Positions 8,032-16,038 are shown, numbered from the stretch's first letter. The stretch: 43,164 bases of DNA from CAYTCZ01 sp964436315 (GCA_964436315.1 CAYTCZ010000016.1:1-43164), one strand, 5' to 3'. The notes: a model not told the origin generated them from the letters alone. Program-made: numbers and translations.

Positions 8032-8367
8032 CTAGGAGCGCATCTTGTTTGCCGCGTGTCGAGCCTCAGCGTGGACGCGGCGACGCATGGCCTCGAATTC
8101 GTCCGCCGGAGGATCTTCCTCGGCTACGACTTCGGCCGCCATTCCGGGAGCGACGAAGTCCTCATCGTCCTTCACGGCAGTCCGAGCCTCGTCTAGCCGG
8201 CGACGAAGCTCCTCGGCGCGAGTGTCGACGACGTCTGGTGAAGGGACGTCAGCAGGCGAACTTTGTTCGGACGGCGCGATCGCGCCGGCTGAACGGCGAT
8301 TGCGGAGATAACGGGCGATGAGGATCCCGGCGACCATTCCAAGAGCCAAGACGAGAAGGCGTTTCAC
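8032..8367 (-). CDS. Hypothetical single-helix membrane protein
   Basis: A ~111-residue protein starting MKRLLVLALGMVAGILIARYLRNRR: one N-terminal membrane helix followed by a basic stop-transfer. The rest is an acidic, helical, probably coiled cytoplasmic region (EELRRRLDEARTAVKDDEDF, then EFEAMRRRVHAEARHAANKM). The GTG at 8367 is preferred because GGAAGA lies 9 nt upstream; another GTG is at 8376. There is no recognised domain. It is divergent from rpsF, whose promoter must lie in the shared 8368-8514 interval. Confidence 0.6.
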   Translation of the reverse strand: MKRLLVLALGMVAGILIARYLRNRRSAGAIAPSEQSSPADVPSPDVVDTRAEELRRRLDEARTAVKDDEDFVAPGMAAEVVAEEDPPADEFEAMRRRVHAEARHAANKMRS

Positions 8368-8514
8368 AGTCGGCACTCTTCCATGGCTCTCGCCGCAAAG
8401 CAAACACCGAAGCTCTCGCTATACTCGGCGACGCTTTCCTGTTTCGTCGGGCCCGGCCTATTCGGAGGCCGCGCGCGCGGACGAAGCCGCGAGTCCAGAG
8501 GAAGGAACGAGACC

Positions 8515-8868
8515 ATCTCCAAGCTGAATCCGTACGAAATCATGGTCATTCTTGATCCGGAGCTCTCAGAAGAGGGACAGGCCGAGATCATCGACCGGGC
8601 CAAGGAATTGGTCGAGAAGGGCGGCGGCGTCTGGCTCGGTCACGAACCATGGGGGCGACGAACGCTCGCCTACGAAATCAACAAACGCACCGAGGGCTTC
8701 TATCACCTGCTGTACTTCGACTCCGATGCCGGGACGCTCGACGAACTCACGCGCGTCTTGAGAATCACCGAGGGCGCGATGCGCCACATGGCGGTTCGTC
8801 GTCGGCCCGATCAGGCGCTCCCCGGCAGCTCGAGCGCACGCGAAGCGGCAGGGACGACGGCTGGATAA
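8515..8868 (+). CDS. rpsF: 30S ribosomal protein S6, apparent ATC start
   Basis: S6 binds 16S rRNA with S18 in the platform of the small subunit. The conserved first strand is NPYEIMVILDPEL, then helix and LGHEPWGRRTLAYEINKRTEGFYHLLYF, and the C-terminal MRHMAVRRRPD. The ATG at 8542 falls inside the first strand and would remove NPYEI. The only upstream ATG in frame (8383) would add 44 atypical residues. A GAGGAAGG site at about 8499-8505 lies 9 nt before ATC at 8515, giving SKLNPYEI... as the natural N-terminus, 117 residues. I infer an ATC start; CTG at 8524 is the alternative. It is first in rpsF-ssb-rpsR-rplI-dnaB. Confidence 0.9.
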   Translation: MSKLNPYEIMVILDPELSEEGQAEIIDRAKELVEKGGGVWLGHEPWGRRTLAYEINKRTEGFYHLLYFDSDAGTLDELTRVLRITEGAMRHMAVRRRPDQALPGSSSAREAAGTTAG

Positions 8869-8896
8869 AACGAGCGACGGTTCGATCGGAGGAGTC

Positions 8897-9331
8897 ATGG
8901 CAGGGGACATTAATCGCGTAACAATCGTCGGTCGGCTAACCCGCGATCCAGAGTTGAGACACCTTCCTTCCGGAACGCCCGTTCTTCAACTCGGGGTCGC
9001 GGTCAACGGCAGGCAGCGTGATGAATCAGGAAACTGGATCGACAAACCGAACTTCTTCGACGTGAAAGTGTTCGGCAATCAGGCCGAAGTGCTCGCGCAA
9101 CACCTGTCCAAGGGTCGACGGATCGGCGTCGACGGTCGCCTCGACTGGTCGTCGTGGGAAGCCCAAGACGGCTCGAAGCGCTCGAAGGTCGAAATCATCT
9201 CGAATCAGGTGCAGTTCCTCGACAGTCGCACCGAGGCTGCCGAGGGGGACAAACAGTACGTTCCCGCAGGCGACGTCGTGGCGGATCGATCAGACTTCGA
9301 GCCGGCAAAAGACGACGATATCCCGTTCTAG
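8897..9331 (+). CDS. ssb: Single-stranded DNA-binding protein
   Basis: The 144-residue protein is a standard bacterial SSB, which coats single-stranded DNA in replication and repair. The OB fold spans about residues 1-108 (INRVTIVGRLTRDPELRHLPSGTP, then FFDVKVFGNQAEVLAQHLSKGRRIGVDGRL). The tail is short and acidic and ends DDDIPF, the conserved tip that binds partner proteins. A GGAGGAG site precedes the ATG. It sits 28 bp after rpsF and 16 bp before rpsR, clearly one operon. Confidence 0.97.
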   Translation: MAGDINRVTIVGRLTRDPELRHLPSGTPVLQLGVAVNGRQRDESGNWIDKPNFFDVKVFGNQAEVLAQHLSKGRRIGVDGRLDWSSWEAQDGSKRSKVEIISNQVQFLDSRTEAAEGDKQYVPAGDVVADRSDFEPAKDDDIPF

Positions 9332-9347
9332 ATCTGGAGAAGACTGA

Positions 9348-9584
9348 ATGGCAAAGCGAACCCGGAGCGCTCCTTCGAGCCAGAAGACCCGGCGCAAGCG
9401 GACGAATATCCGCTCGGAGGACATCGACTACAAGAACGTCAACTATTTGCGCCGCTACATCTCGGAGAAGGGAAAGATCCGATCTCGCGGCATCACCGGC
9501 GCAAGCAGACGCCACCAGCAGGAGATCACGCTCGCGATCAAGCGCGCTCGAGAGATGGCGCTTCTCCCGTACGTCTCCGACTGA
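9348..9584 (+). CDS. rpsR: 30S ribosomal protein S18
   Basis: The 78-residue S18 partners with S6 on the small-subunit platform. Conserved blocks are DIDYKNVNYLRRYISEKGKIRSRGITG and RRHQQEITLAIKRAREMALLPY. The basic N-terminus is typical. There are no cysteines at the N-terminus, so this is the zinc-free form. A GGAGAAG site precedes the ATG. Confidence 0.97.
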   Translation: MAKRTRSAPSSQKTRRKRTNIRSEDIDYKNVNYLRRYISEKGKIRSRGITGASRRHQQEITLAIKRAREMALLPYVSD

Positions 9585-9620
9585 CGCTCCGCGCGCCCGA
9601 GCCGACCGAAAGGATTCGCG

Positions 9621-10244
9621 ATCGAAGTCATTCTCCTAAAGGACGTTGACAAGCTCGGCCTCCGGGGCGAGGTCGTCAGCGTCGCGCGCGGTTACATGCG
9701 GAATTACCTCCGGCCTCGGCGCCTTGCCGAAGTTGCGAACCCGTCACGGGTCGAGGCCCTTCGCCGTCGTGAGGAACAGCGTGCGAGGCAGGAGGCGAGA
9801 ACCGAAGCCGAGGCTCGAGAGATCGCTGAGGCACTGACGAGCGCCGAGCTGCGCATCGACGTCAAATCGGGTCCGCAGGGAACCCTCTTCGGCTCCGTCA
9901 CGCCCTCCGACATCGCCGACGAGATCTGGCGCGCCCGTCGCATTCGGGTCGACCGGAGAAAGATCGGACTCGACGAGCCGATCAAGCGGATCGGCCGCTA
10001 CGACGTTCCGGTCGAGATCTTCCAGGATGTCAGGGTCGACGTGAAGACTCTGGTCGTGCCCGAGGGCGGTGAACTCCCGCCCGAGGAAGAGCTCGAAGCA
10101 GCGTCCGAGGCGTTAGCAGAGGGCGAAGCGGAGGAGGCAGCCGATGCAGCTGTCGAGAGCGCGCCCGAGGCGACCCACGTCCCCGCCGACGAGCCCCTCG
10201 AGCTCGAGGCCGATTCCGACGCGGCCGAGTCTCCTCTAACCTGA
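9621..10244 (+). CDS. rplI: 50S ribosomal protein L9, apparent ATC start
   Basis: L9 binds 23S rRNA domain V. The canonical N-terminus MEVILLKDV is present as (ATC)EVILLKDVDKLGLRG, followed by VARGYMRNYLRPRRLAE. Between the in-frame TGA (9582-9584) and ATC at 9621 there is no ATG, GTG or TTG. AAAGGA (9609-9614) lies 6 nt before the ATC, so ATC is the best start; annotation from the ATG at 9696 would delete the RNA-binding start. The C-terminal domain is followed by an extra acidic, Ala/Glu-rich tail from about residue 165, making 207 residues against a usual ~150. Confidence 0.95.
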   Translation: MEVILLKDVDKLGLRGEVVSVARGYMRNYLRPRRLAEVANPSRVEALRRREEQRARQEARTEAEAREIAEALTSAELRIDVKSGPQGTLFGSVTPSDIADEIWRARRIRVDRRKIGLDEPIKRIGRYDVPVEIFQDVRVDVKTLVVPEGGELPPEEELEAASEALAEGEAEEAADAAVESAPEATHVPADEPLELEADSDAAESPLT

Positions 10245-10406
10245 TCTTCGTTCCTCGGCCTCTGTCGGCGCCCGCCGATAGCCCCAGACGACAAGGTCTG
10301 CTTCAACAAGAGCGTCCACAGCGTTGTGGATCGCTGCGCGAATTTCCCGCTCCGAGCACATAAATCGGCCGGAGTCCGTCGACCGCCACGTGGATTCTTC
10401 GCGCAT
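10236..10406 (-). CDS. Small ORF antisense between rplI and dnaB
   Basis: A 56-codon minus-strand reading frame encodes MREESTWRSTDSGRFMCSER followed by EIRAAIHNAVDALVEADLVV and WGYRRAPTEAEERR. The hydrophobic spacing of the middle looks like real amphipathic helix rather than a shadow, and it covers space that is otherwise non-coding. It overlaps the last 9 bases of rplI. A possible start context ACAGGG adjoins the ATG; an internal ATG is at 10361. The GAGAACATGTGTTCTC palindrome lies 27 bases upstream. I recognise no family; coding status is tentative. Confidence 0.4.
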   Translation of the reverse strand: MREESTWRSTDSGRFMCSEREIRAAIHNAVDALVEADLVVWGYRRAPTEAEERRSG

Positions 10407-10432
10407 CCCTGTGGGTCCCGTCCGGTTCTTGT

Positions 10433-10448
10433 GAGAACATGTGTTCTC
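10433..10448. promoter_or_regulatory. Palindrome resembling a Gram-positive LexA box
   Basis: GAGAACATGTGTTCTC is a perfect 7-bp dyad around TG. Its core GAAC-ATGT-GTTC fits the GAAC-RNRY-GTTY heart of the Bacillus/actinobacterial SOS box, but the flanking C/G bases differ. It lies between dnaB and the small minus-strand ORF and could act on either. Confidence 0.4.
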
Positions 10449-10512
10449 TTCTTCCTGGAAGCTGGCCGGTTCCTCCTGTGGAGATCACGGCGCGACCGGG
10501 AGCCGTACGGTC

Positions 10513-11862
10513 ATGTCCGCGTTGGCCAGCACCCAGACAGCCCCTGTCCCTCCCCAGAACCTCGATGCCGAGGAGTCGATCCTCGGCGCGATGATGCTCG
10601 CCCCCGGCGCCATCGCGGCGGTGTCGGAGGTGCTCGAAGCCGACGGTCGAGAGTTCTATCGCGAGTCGAATGGTCGCATCTATCGCGCCGCTCTCGCGCT
10701 CTACGGAAAAGGCGAACCCGTTGATGCGATCACCCTCGTCGACGAACTCGAGGAACGCGGCGACCTCGAAGACGTTGGCGGCCGCGCCCGTATTCACGAG
10801 CTCGCGGCGTTGGTTCCGGCGAGTGCGAACGCGAGACACTACGCGCAGATCGTTCGGGAGAGCGCCGTTCTCCGAGGCCTCATCCGGGCCGGAGGGGAGA
10901 TCTCGCAACTTGGCTGGGAGCGACCGGGCGAGGCTTCCGAACTGGTCGACCGCGCTGAGCAGATCGTTTTCGACCTCGCGCAGGAACGAGCGCAGAGCGA
11001 CTTCAGCCACATCGACGAACTCCTCAAGGAGAGCTTCGAGCGAATCACCGCGCTGTACGAATCAGGCGCGGACGTCACGGGGGTCCCGTCGGGCTTTCGC
11101 GACCTCGACCGCGTGACGTCGGGCTTTCAGGAGGGGAACCTCGTCATCGTCGCGGCGCGACCCAGCATGGGCAAATCGGCTCTCGCCCTCTGCATGGCCG
11201 CCAACCTCGCCGTGCGCAAAGAGACACCCGTGGCCCTGTTCACACTCGAGATGTCGAAGGCCGAGGTGACGCAGCGCCTCATGTGCAGCGAGGCGAAGGT
11301 CGAATCTCAGCGCCTCCGAACAGGGCGGCTCTCACCCGAGGACTGGCCGCGACTGACCGCGGCGTGCGACAAGCTGGCCAAGGCACCGATCTACGTCGAC
11401 GACACCGGGGCCACGACGATGATGGAGATCCGCTCGAAGGCCCGGCGCCTGAAGTCGAAGCACCCCGAACTCGGTCTCATCATCGTCGACTATCTTCAGC
11501 TGATGACTTCGGGGACGACCGTCGAGAACCGCGTCCAGGAGATCTCGCAGATTTCGCGCTCGTTGAAGGTGCTCGCCCGAGATCTCGACGTTCCGATCCT
11601 GGCGATGTCCCAGCTCTCCCGGGCGGTCGAGCAGCGCCATGATAAGCGGCCAATCCTCTCCGATCTCCGCGAATCAGGCGCGATCGAGCAGGACGCCGAC
11701 ATCGTGTGCTTCATCTACCGCGACGAGTACTACAACGAGAACTCAGAGGAACAGGGGCTCGCCGAGGTGATCGTCGCCAAGCACCGGAACGGACCCACCG
11801 ATGTGGTGAAGCTCTCGTTCCTCAAGCGCTACGCTAAGTTCGCCGACCTGGCCGCAGTTTGA
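10513..11862 (+). CDS. dnaB: Replicative DNA helicase DnaB
   Basis: DnaB is the hexameric ATP-driven helicase that unwinds DNA at the fork. The N-terminal domain begins PPQNLDAEESILGAMML. The RecA-like domain carries Walker A ARPSMGKSALAL, the LEMSKAEVTQRL region, Walker B LGLIIVDYLQLM and the DLRESGAIEQDADIV segment. The C-terminus is VAKHRNGPTDVVKLSF. It has 449 residues and no intein. The ATG at 10513 gives the usual short N-terminus and has GGGAG about 10 nt upstream; the ATG at 10441 would add 24 unlike residues. It ends the rpsF-ssb-rpsR-rplI block. Confidence 0.97.
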   Translation: MSALASTQTAPVPPQNLDAEESILGAMMLAPGAIAAVSEVLEADGREFYRESNGRIYRAALALYGKGEPVDAITLVDELEERGDLEDVGGRARIHELAALVPASANARHYAQIVRESAVLRGLIRAGGEISQLGWERPGEASELVDRAEQIVFDLAQERAQSDFSHIDELLKESFERITALYESGADVTGVPSGFRDLDRVTSGFQEGNLVIVAARPSMGKSALALCMAANLAVRKETPVALFTLEMSKAEVTQRLMCSEAKVESQRLRTGRLSPEDWPRLTAACDKLAKAPIYVDDTGATTMMEIRSKARRLKSKHPELGLIIVDYLQLMTSGTTVENRVQEISQISRSLKVLARDLDVPILAMSQLSRAVEQRHDKRPILSDLRESGAIEQDADIVCFIYRDEYYNENSEEQGLAEVIVAKHRNGPTDVVKLSFLKRYAKFADLAAV

Positions 11863-11994
11863 CGTCCGAGGCGCCGCCGGTGGCGCGAAATCGACGGGTT
11901 CCAACACCGCCGTCGTATCTTCAAAGCGCGAGTCTCCGTTCTCGTCGGCGTACAGCTTGACGTACGAAAAAGTGCTGCATTTCACTCGTCTGGC

Positions 11995-12000
11995 TAAGCT
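11995..12000 (+). promoter_or_regulatory. Putative -10 box for purA
   Basis: TAAGCT lies 9 nt before the purA ATG at 12010, giving at most a leader of about 3 nt. A weak GCGCC/GGCGC hairpin at about 11871-11886, after dnaB, precedes this region. Confidence 0.35.
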
Positions 12001-12009
12001 CACGGGTCG

Positions 12010-13299
12010 ATGCCAGCAACTGTAATCGTCGGCGCTCAGTGGGGCGATGAGGGAAAGGGGAAGATCGTCGACCTTCTCGCGAAGGACTCCGACGTCGTCT
12101 GCCGTTACCAGGGAGGGCCGAATGCCGGCCACACGATCATCCGCGACGGCGAGACCTTCGCCCTCCACCACATCCCTTCCGGAATTCTCTATCCCGGCAC
12201 GGTCTGCGTCGTCGGAGCGGGCTGTGTGATCGATCCCAGGCAACTCGGACGGGAGATCGACGACCTCGAGACACGCGGCATCTCGACGCGCGGTCTGAAG
12301 CTCTCGGGCAACGCCCACCTGATCATGCCGTGGCATGTTGCGATCGATTCGGCGTCAGAACGAAAACTCGGCAAGCTCCAGATCGGCACGACGCGGCGCG
12401 GAATCGGCCCGGCATACGCAGACAAGGCGTCGCGGCTCGGGATCCGCGTCCAAGATCTCCTCGACCCCAAGATTCTTCGCAAGAAGTTCGAGACCGCCCT
12501 CGCCGAGAAGAATTTGGTTCTCGAGCGGATCCTCGGCGTCGAGCCGCTCCAGGCAGCTGAACTCGCCGACGAGCTCGAACAGTTCGCGGGTCGACTCCGG
12601 CCGTACGTTGCGGACACGTCGCTACTCGTCGAGGAAGCGTTGCAAGACGGAAAGAGCGTCCTGCTCGAAGGGGCTCAGGGAACACTGCTCGACCTCGATC
12701 ACGGGACCTACCCGTTCGTGACCTCCTCGAACCCGCTTGCCGGAGCTGCCGCGACCGGAATCGGCATCGGACCCACCCGCCTCGACGAGGTGCTCGGAGT
12801 CGCCAAGGCCTATGTGACGCGGGTTGGTGAGGGCCCGTTCCCGACTGAGATCGAGGGACCTGACCAGGAGCGCGTCCGCGAGCTCGGTGCTGAGTTTGGA
12901 ACCACAACGGGTCGTGAGCGCCGCTGCGGGTGGCTCGACCTCGTTGGGCTCCGGTTCGCCGTGCGGGTCAACGGAATGACTTCTCTCGCCCTGACCAAGC
13001 TCGACGTCCTCACGGGATTCGCCGAGCTCCCGGTCTGCGTTCGCTACAGGTCCGACGGCTCGGAGACACACGAGTTTCCCGCTCACCAGAGCGATTTCCA
13101 TCATGCGGCGCCGGTGTACGAGACCCTCGCCGGCTGGGACGAGCCCATCGACGGAGCCGAGCGATTCGAAGACCTCCCCTCCGCGGCGCAGCGCTATATA
13201 CGCTTCATCGAAGACGAAACCGGGGTTCAGGTCAGCCTGATCGGTACGGGCGCCGAGCGCGAACGCATTCTGCGAGGCGCCGTTTCGAGCACGATCTAG
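12010..13299 (+). CDS. purA: Adenylosuccinate synthetase
   Basis: PurA joins IMP and aspartate with GTP to make adenylosuccinate, the committed step to AMP. The N-terminal P-loop-like GAQWGDEGKGKIVDLLA contains the catalytic Asp and the GDEGKGK loop. QGGPNAGHTI supplies the catalytic His. GTTTGRERRCGWLDLVGLR is the GTP/Asp-binding region. Its 429 residues match the family. There is no Shine-Dalgarno sequence at the ATG; a -10-like TAAGCT lies just upstream. Confidence 0.97.
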   Translation: MPATVIVGAQWGDEGKGKIVDLLAKDSDVVCRYQGGPNAGHTIIRDGETFALHHIPSGILYPGTVCVVGAGCVIDPRQLGREIDDLETRGISTRGLKLSGNAHLIMPWHVAIDSASERKLGKLQIGTTRRGIGPAYADKASRLGIRVQDLLDPKILRKKFETALAEKNLVLERILGVEPLQAAELADELEQFAGRLRPYVADTSLLVEEALQDGKSVLLEGAQGTLLDLDHGTYPFVTSSNPLAGAAATGIGIGPTRLDEVLGVAKAYVTRVGEGPFPTEIEGPDQERVRELGAEFGTTTGRERRCGWLDLVGLRFAVRVNGMTSLALTKLDVLTGFAELPVCVRYRSDGSETHEFPAHQSDFHHAAPVYETLAGWDEPIDGAERFEDLPSAAQRYIRFIEDETGVQVSLIGTGAERERILRGAVSSTI

Positions 13300-13322
13300 A
13301 CCGCGGATACGACCCGCGAGAG

Positions 13323-13328
13323 TACGAT
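13323..13328 (+). promoter_or_regulatory. Putative -10 box, leaderless mobA-moaD mRNA
   Basis: TACGAT, then 6 nt (TGACAC), then the ATG at 13335; no Shine-Dalgarno sequence. Same geometry as at 16033-16038. Confidence 0.5.
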
Positions 13329-13334
13329 TGACAC

Positions 13335-14177
13335 ATGCTCTGCGCGGGCATCGTACTGGCCGGCGGTCGGTCGTCCCGCATGGGGACGCCAAAGGCCGCG
13401 CTCGAGTGGCACGGCATCCCTCTTGTCGCGAGGGTCGCCGGGATTCTTCGACGCGCTGTGGATGGACCCGTCGTGGTCGTGCGGGCCCCGGGACAGGAGC
13501 TGCCAGATCTGCCGGCCGAGATCGAGGTCAGCGACGATCCCGTCGAAGGCCAGGGCCCGTTGGTCGGCATCGCCGCAGGCCTCCGAGCGATCGAGGGTCG
13601 AGCGACTGCGGCTTTCATCTCGTCCACCGACGCTCCGTTCCTGCATCCGAGCTTCGTCCGGAGCCTCGTCGATCGCCTGGGCGAGACCGCGGACGCGGTT
13701 GTTCCCCGAGCCAAGGGCCACATACATCCACTCGCCGCGGTCTACCGCGTAGCGTTGCTCGAGCGAGCCGAAGCACTCATCATTCGAGAGGCTCTTCGGC
13801 CTGCATTCCTGTTCGACGACGCCAATGTGGTCTGGGTCGATGAGGAAGAGCTCCAAACAGACCCGCAGATAAAGCCCGTCGATCCGATGCTGAACTCCCT
13901 CCGCAACCTGAACGATCCGTCGAGCTATGAGCAGGCGAGTCGGATGCCTGAGCCAGAAATCAGGATCGAGCGTTTCGGCGCGCTCCGCACCGCTCGCGAC
14001 GGCTCGGGCGAAGTAGTCCGAGCCTCGACCTTGGGAGCGGCCGCAGAGGCGTGCGGAATCGAGCTCAACGGCCATGTGGTCGCCGCCCTGAACGGCGATC
14101 AGATCTCGAGAGACCCTGGACTGCCGCTGGTACAGGGCGACGTTGTCTCCTTGATGAGTGCGGATGCGGGCGGATAG
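13335..14177 (+). CDS. MobA-like nucleotidyltransferase fused to MoaD-like domain
   Basis: A 280-residue fusion. Residues 1-~205 form a MobA-type nucleotidyltransferase, which attaches GMP (or CMP) to molybdopterin: LAGGRSSRMGTPKAAL is the nucleotide-binding loop, STDAPFL the metal-binding Asp region, and HPLAAVY the later conserved segment. Residues ~210-280 look like a beta-grasp MoaD/ThiS domain: EIRIERFGALRTARDG, an AAALNGDQISRDPGLPLVQGDVV-like core, and a C-terminal Gly-Gly (SADAGG). MoaD carries the sulfur for molybdopterin synthase as a thiocarboxylate on that Gly-Gly. So one chain seems to combine an early and a late cofactor step. The next gene overlaps its 3' end by about 20 bp. The MoaD assignment is by eye. 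Confidence 0.8.
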   Translation: MLCAGIVLAGGRSSRMGTPKAALEWHGIPLVARVAGILRRAVDGPVVVVRAPGQELPDLPAEIEVSDDPVEGQGPLVGIAAGLRAIEGRATAAFISSTDAPFLHPSFVRSLVDRLGETADAVVPRAKGHIHPLAAVYRVALLERAEALIIREALRPAFLFDDANVVWVDEEELQTDPQIKPVDPMLNSLRNLNDPSSYEQASRMPEPEIRIERFGALRTARDGSGEVVRASTLGAAAEACGIELNGHVVAALNGDQISRDPGLPLVQGDVVSLMSADAGG

Positions 14178-16023
14178 CCCAGTGAGCGGGAGAACTCACC
14201 AGGCACCCGGAGGCTATTTCGGCCGCGCCATCGTCGTCGACCTGTCGAGCGGGTTGGGCGCCGATCACGATCTTCCCGATCACCTGCTTCGCTCCTATAT
14301 CGGCGGCTGTGGTCTTGGTACCCGGCTGCTGCTCGACCTGTCACCGCCCGGTGTCGACGCGCTCGCGCCCGAGGCGCCGATTGCATTCGTGTTCTCCCCG
14401 CTCGTCGGAACGCCTCTGACGACCAGCGCGAAATTTGCGGTCGTCGCCAAGTCACCTCTTTCAGGCCTGCTCAACGATGCGTTGGCGTCAAGTCACTTCG
14501 CAATCGCCGGGAAGAACACGGGCTACGACGCAATCGTCCTCAACGGCGCGTGCTCTTCTCCGTCCCTGCTCGTCCTCGACGAGGACGGGGTGCGGCTTCT
14601 GCCGGCGAGGGACCTCTGGGGTCAACCAGCACAGGCGGCCGAGGAGCAACTCCGGGAAATGCTGGGACGGGGCTATCAGGTCTGTTCCATCGGTCCGGCG
14701 GGCGAGCGGCTCGTTCGCTACGCGACCCTGTCGCACGACGGGAGACATGCAGGGCGAGGTGGGCACGGTGCCGTACTCGGTTCCAAGCTGCTGAAAGCCG
14801 TCGCCGTCAAGGCGAGTCGGAAAGCCGGACCGGCGTCTCGTGAGGCGATCGTCGAGGCCGCTCGTGACCTTCGCGAGCGCTCCTTCGGACCGGCAACCGA
14901 GAAGTACCGGGAGCTCGGAACGCTCGCCAATCTGCTTGCGTTCAACGCGATCTCGAGCCTCCCAACGAAGAACTTCCAGGAGGCGACCTTCGCCGAGGCA
15001 CCTCGGCTTTCAGCGGAGGAGCTGAACTCGCTGCGCGGCGTCACTCGAAACTCCTGCGCGTGTTGCACGATTGGCTGCGAGCACATCTACGCCACTCCGA
15101 GTGGACCGGCCCGGGTCGAGTACGAGAACATGTTCGCGCTCGGACCGCTCTGCGGCGTCTCAGATCCAGACGCTGTCCTCGCCGCCAGCAAAGCGTGCGA
15201 CGAGATCGGCATCGACACCATCTCGGCCGGAGGAACAGTCGCCTTCGCAATGGAGTGCGTCGAGCGGGGCCTGCTCGACGCCCCCTGGCTCCGATTCGGC
15301 GAGGCGGAGGCCTTGCTCCGCGCGCTGAGCGATATCGGCGCACGACATGGTCTCGGCGACCGCCTTGCGGAAGGCTCTCGCCGGCTGGCCGCCGAGATCG
15401 GCGGCGATGCACCGGCCTTCGCCCCTCAGGTGAAGGGTCTCGAGCTACCCGGCTACGAGCCGAGGGCGATGCACTCGATGGCCCTCGGACTGGCGGTCAA
15501 TCCACGGGGAGCCGATCACAACCGCTCGGGCGCCTATGAGGCGGACCTGTCGGGCGACCTCGACCGTCTGTTCGGTGGGCCAGAGCACGTACGCGCCGCG
15601 ATAGCAACCGAAGATCGGGCGGCAGTGATGGATTCGTTGATCCTCTGCAAGTTTCTCCGCGGAATCTTCACGCAGCCCCTGCAGGAATGGGCCGGCCTCC
15701 TCGGTGCCGTCACGGGTTGGGACGTCGATGAGTCCGAGCTCGCCGCAACCGCGAAACGCGTCGTTATGGCAAAACGTCTCTACAACCTTCGGGAGGGCTG
15801 GACGCGCGACGACGACTGGCTGCCGGCGCGGTTTCTGTCGGAAGAACTCGAGGTCCCGTCGGGCCGAACCGCCGGTCTCTCGGCCGACCGCCTCACGCGC
15901 ATGATCGACCTTTACTACGAAGAGCGCGGGCTCGACCGCGACGGGCGTCCACTGCCGCAGGCGCTCGACGACCTCGACCCGGAGCTCGCATCGGTTAGCA
16001 CTGGCCTTTCCGAGCCGGCTTAG
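14158..16023 (+). CDS. Aldehyde:ferredoxin oxidoreductase family enzyme
   Basis: The 621-residue protein belongs to the tungsten/molybdenum AOR family, which oxidises aldehydes to acids with ferredoxin-like acceptors. The start region PGGYFGRAIVVDLSSG matches the family's GGYxGKxLxVDL. Cofactor-binding segments follow (TTSAKFAVVAKSPLSG, HDGRHAGRGGHGAVLGSK). The [4Fe-4S] motif is NSCACCTIGC, with a fourth Cys later (LILCKF). EIGIDTISAGGT and RGADHNRSG are pterin-region motifs. GTG 14158 gives the longest form, overlapping the MobA-MoaD gene; ATG 14164 and GTG 14182 are alternatives. The substrate is unknown; it lies directly between a cofactor gene and formate dehydrogenase. Confidence 0.88.
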   Translation: MRMRADSPVSGRTHQAPGGYFGRAIVVDLSSGLGADHDLPDHLLRSYIGGCGLGTRLLLDLSPPGVDALAPEAPIAFVFSPLVGTPLTTSAKFAVVAKSPLSGLLNDALASSHFAIAGKNTGYDAIVLNGACSSPSLLVLDEDGVRLLPARDLWGQPAQAAEEQLREMLGRGYQVCSIGPAGERLVRYATLSHDGRHAGRGGHGAVLGSKLLKAVAVKASRKAGPASREAIVEAARDLRERSFGPATEKYRELGTLANLLAFNAISSLPTKNFQEATFAEAPRLSAEELNSLRGVTRNSCACCTIGCEHIYATPSGPARVEYENMFALGPLCGVSDPDAVLAASKACDEIGIDTISAGGTVAFAMECVERGLLDAPWLRFGEAEALLRALSDIGARHGLGDRLAEGSRRLAAEIGGDAPAFAPQVKGLELPGYEPRAMHSMALGLAVNPRGADHNRSGAYEADLSGDLDRLFGGPEHVRAAIATEDRAAVMDSLILCKFLRGIFTQPLQEWAGLLGAVTGWDVDESELAATAKRVVMAKRLYNLREGWTRDDDWLPARFLSEELEVPSGRTAGLSADRLTRMIDLYYEERGLDRDGRPLPQALDDLDPELASVSTGLSEPA

Positions 16024-16032
16024 GACGGCGGA

Positions 16033-16038
16033 TAGGAT
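16033..16038 (+). promoter_or_regulatory. Putative -10 box, leaderless fdhA mRNA
   Basis: TAGGAT, 6 nt (CAAGCC), then the GTG start at 16045. The box begins 10 bases after the AOR stop. No ribosome binding site is seen. Confidence 0.5.

Noticed and set aside
12622..13392. 256-residue minus-strand ORF
   Set aside because: Antisense shadow of purA.
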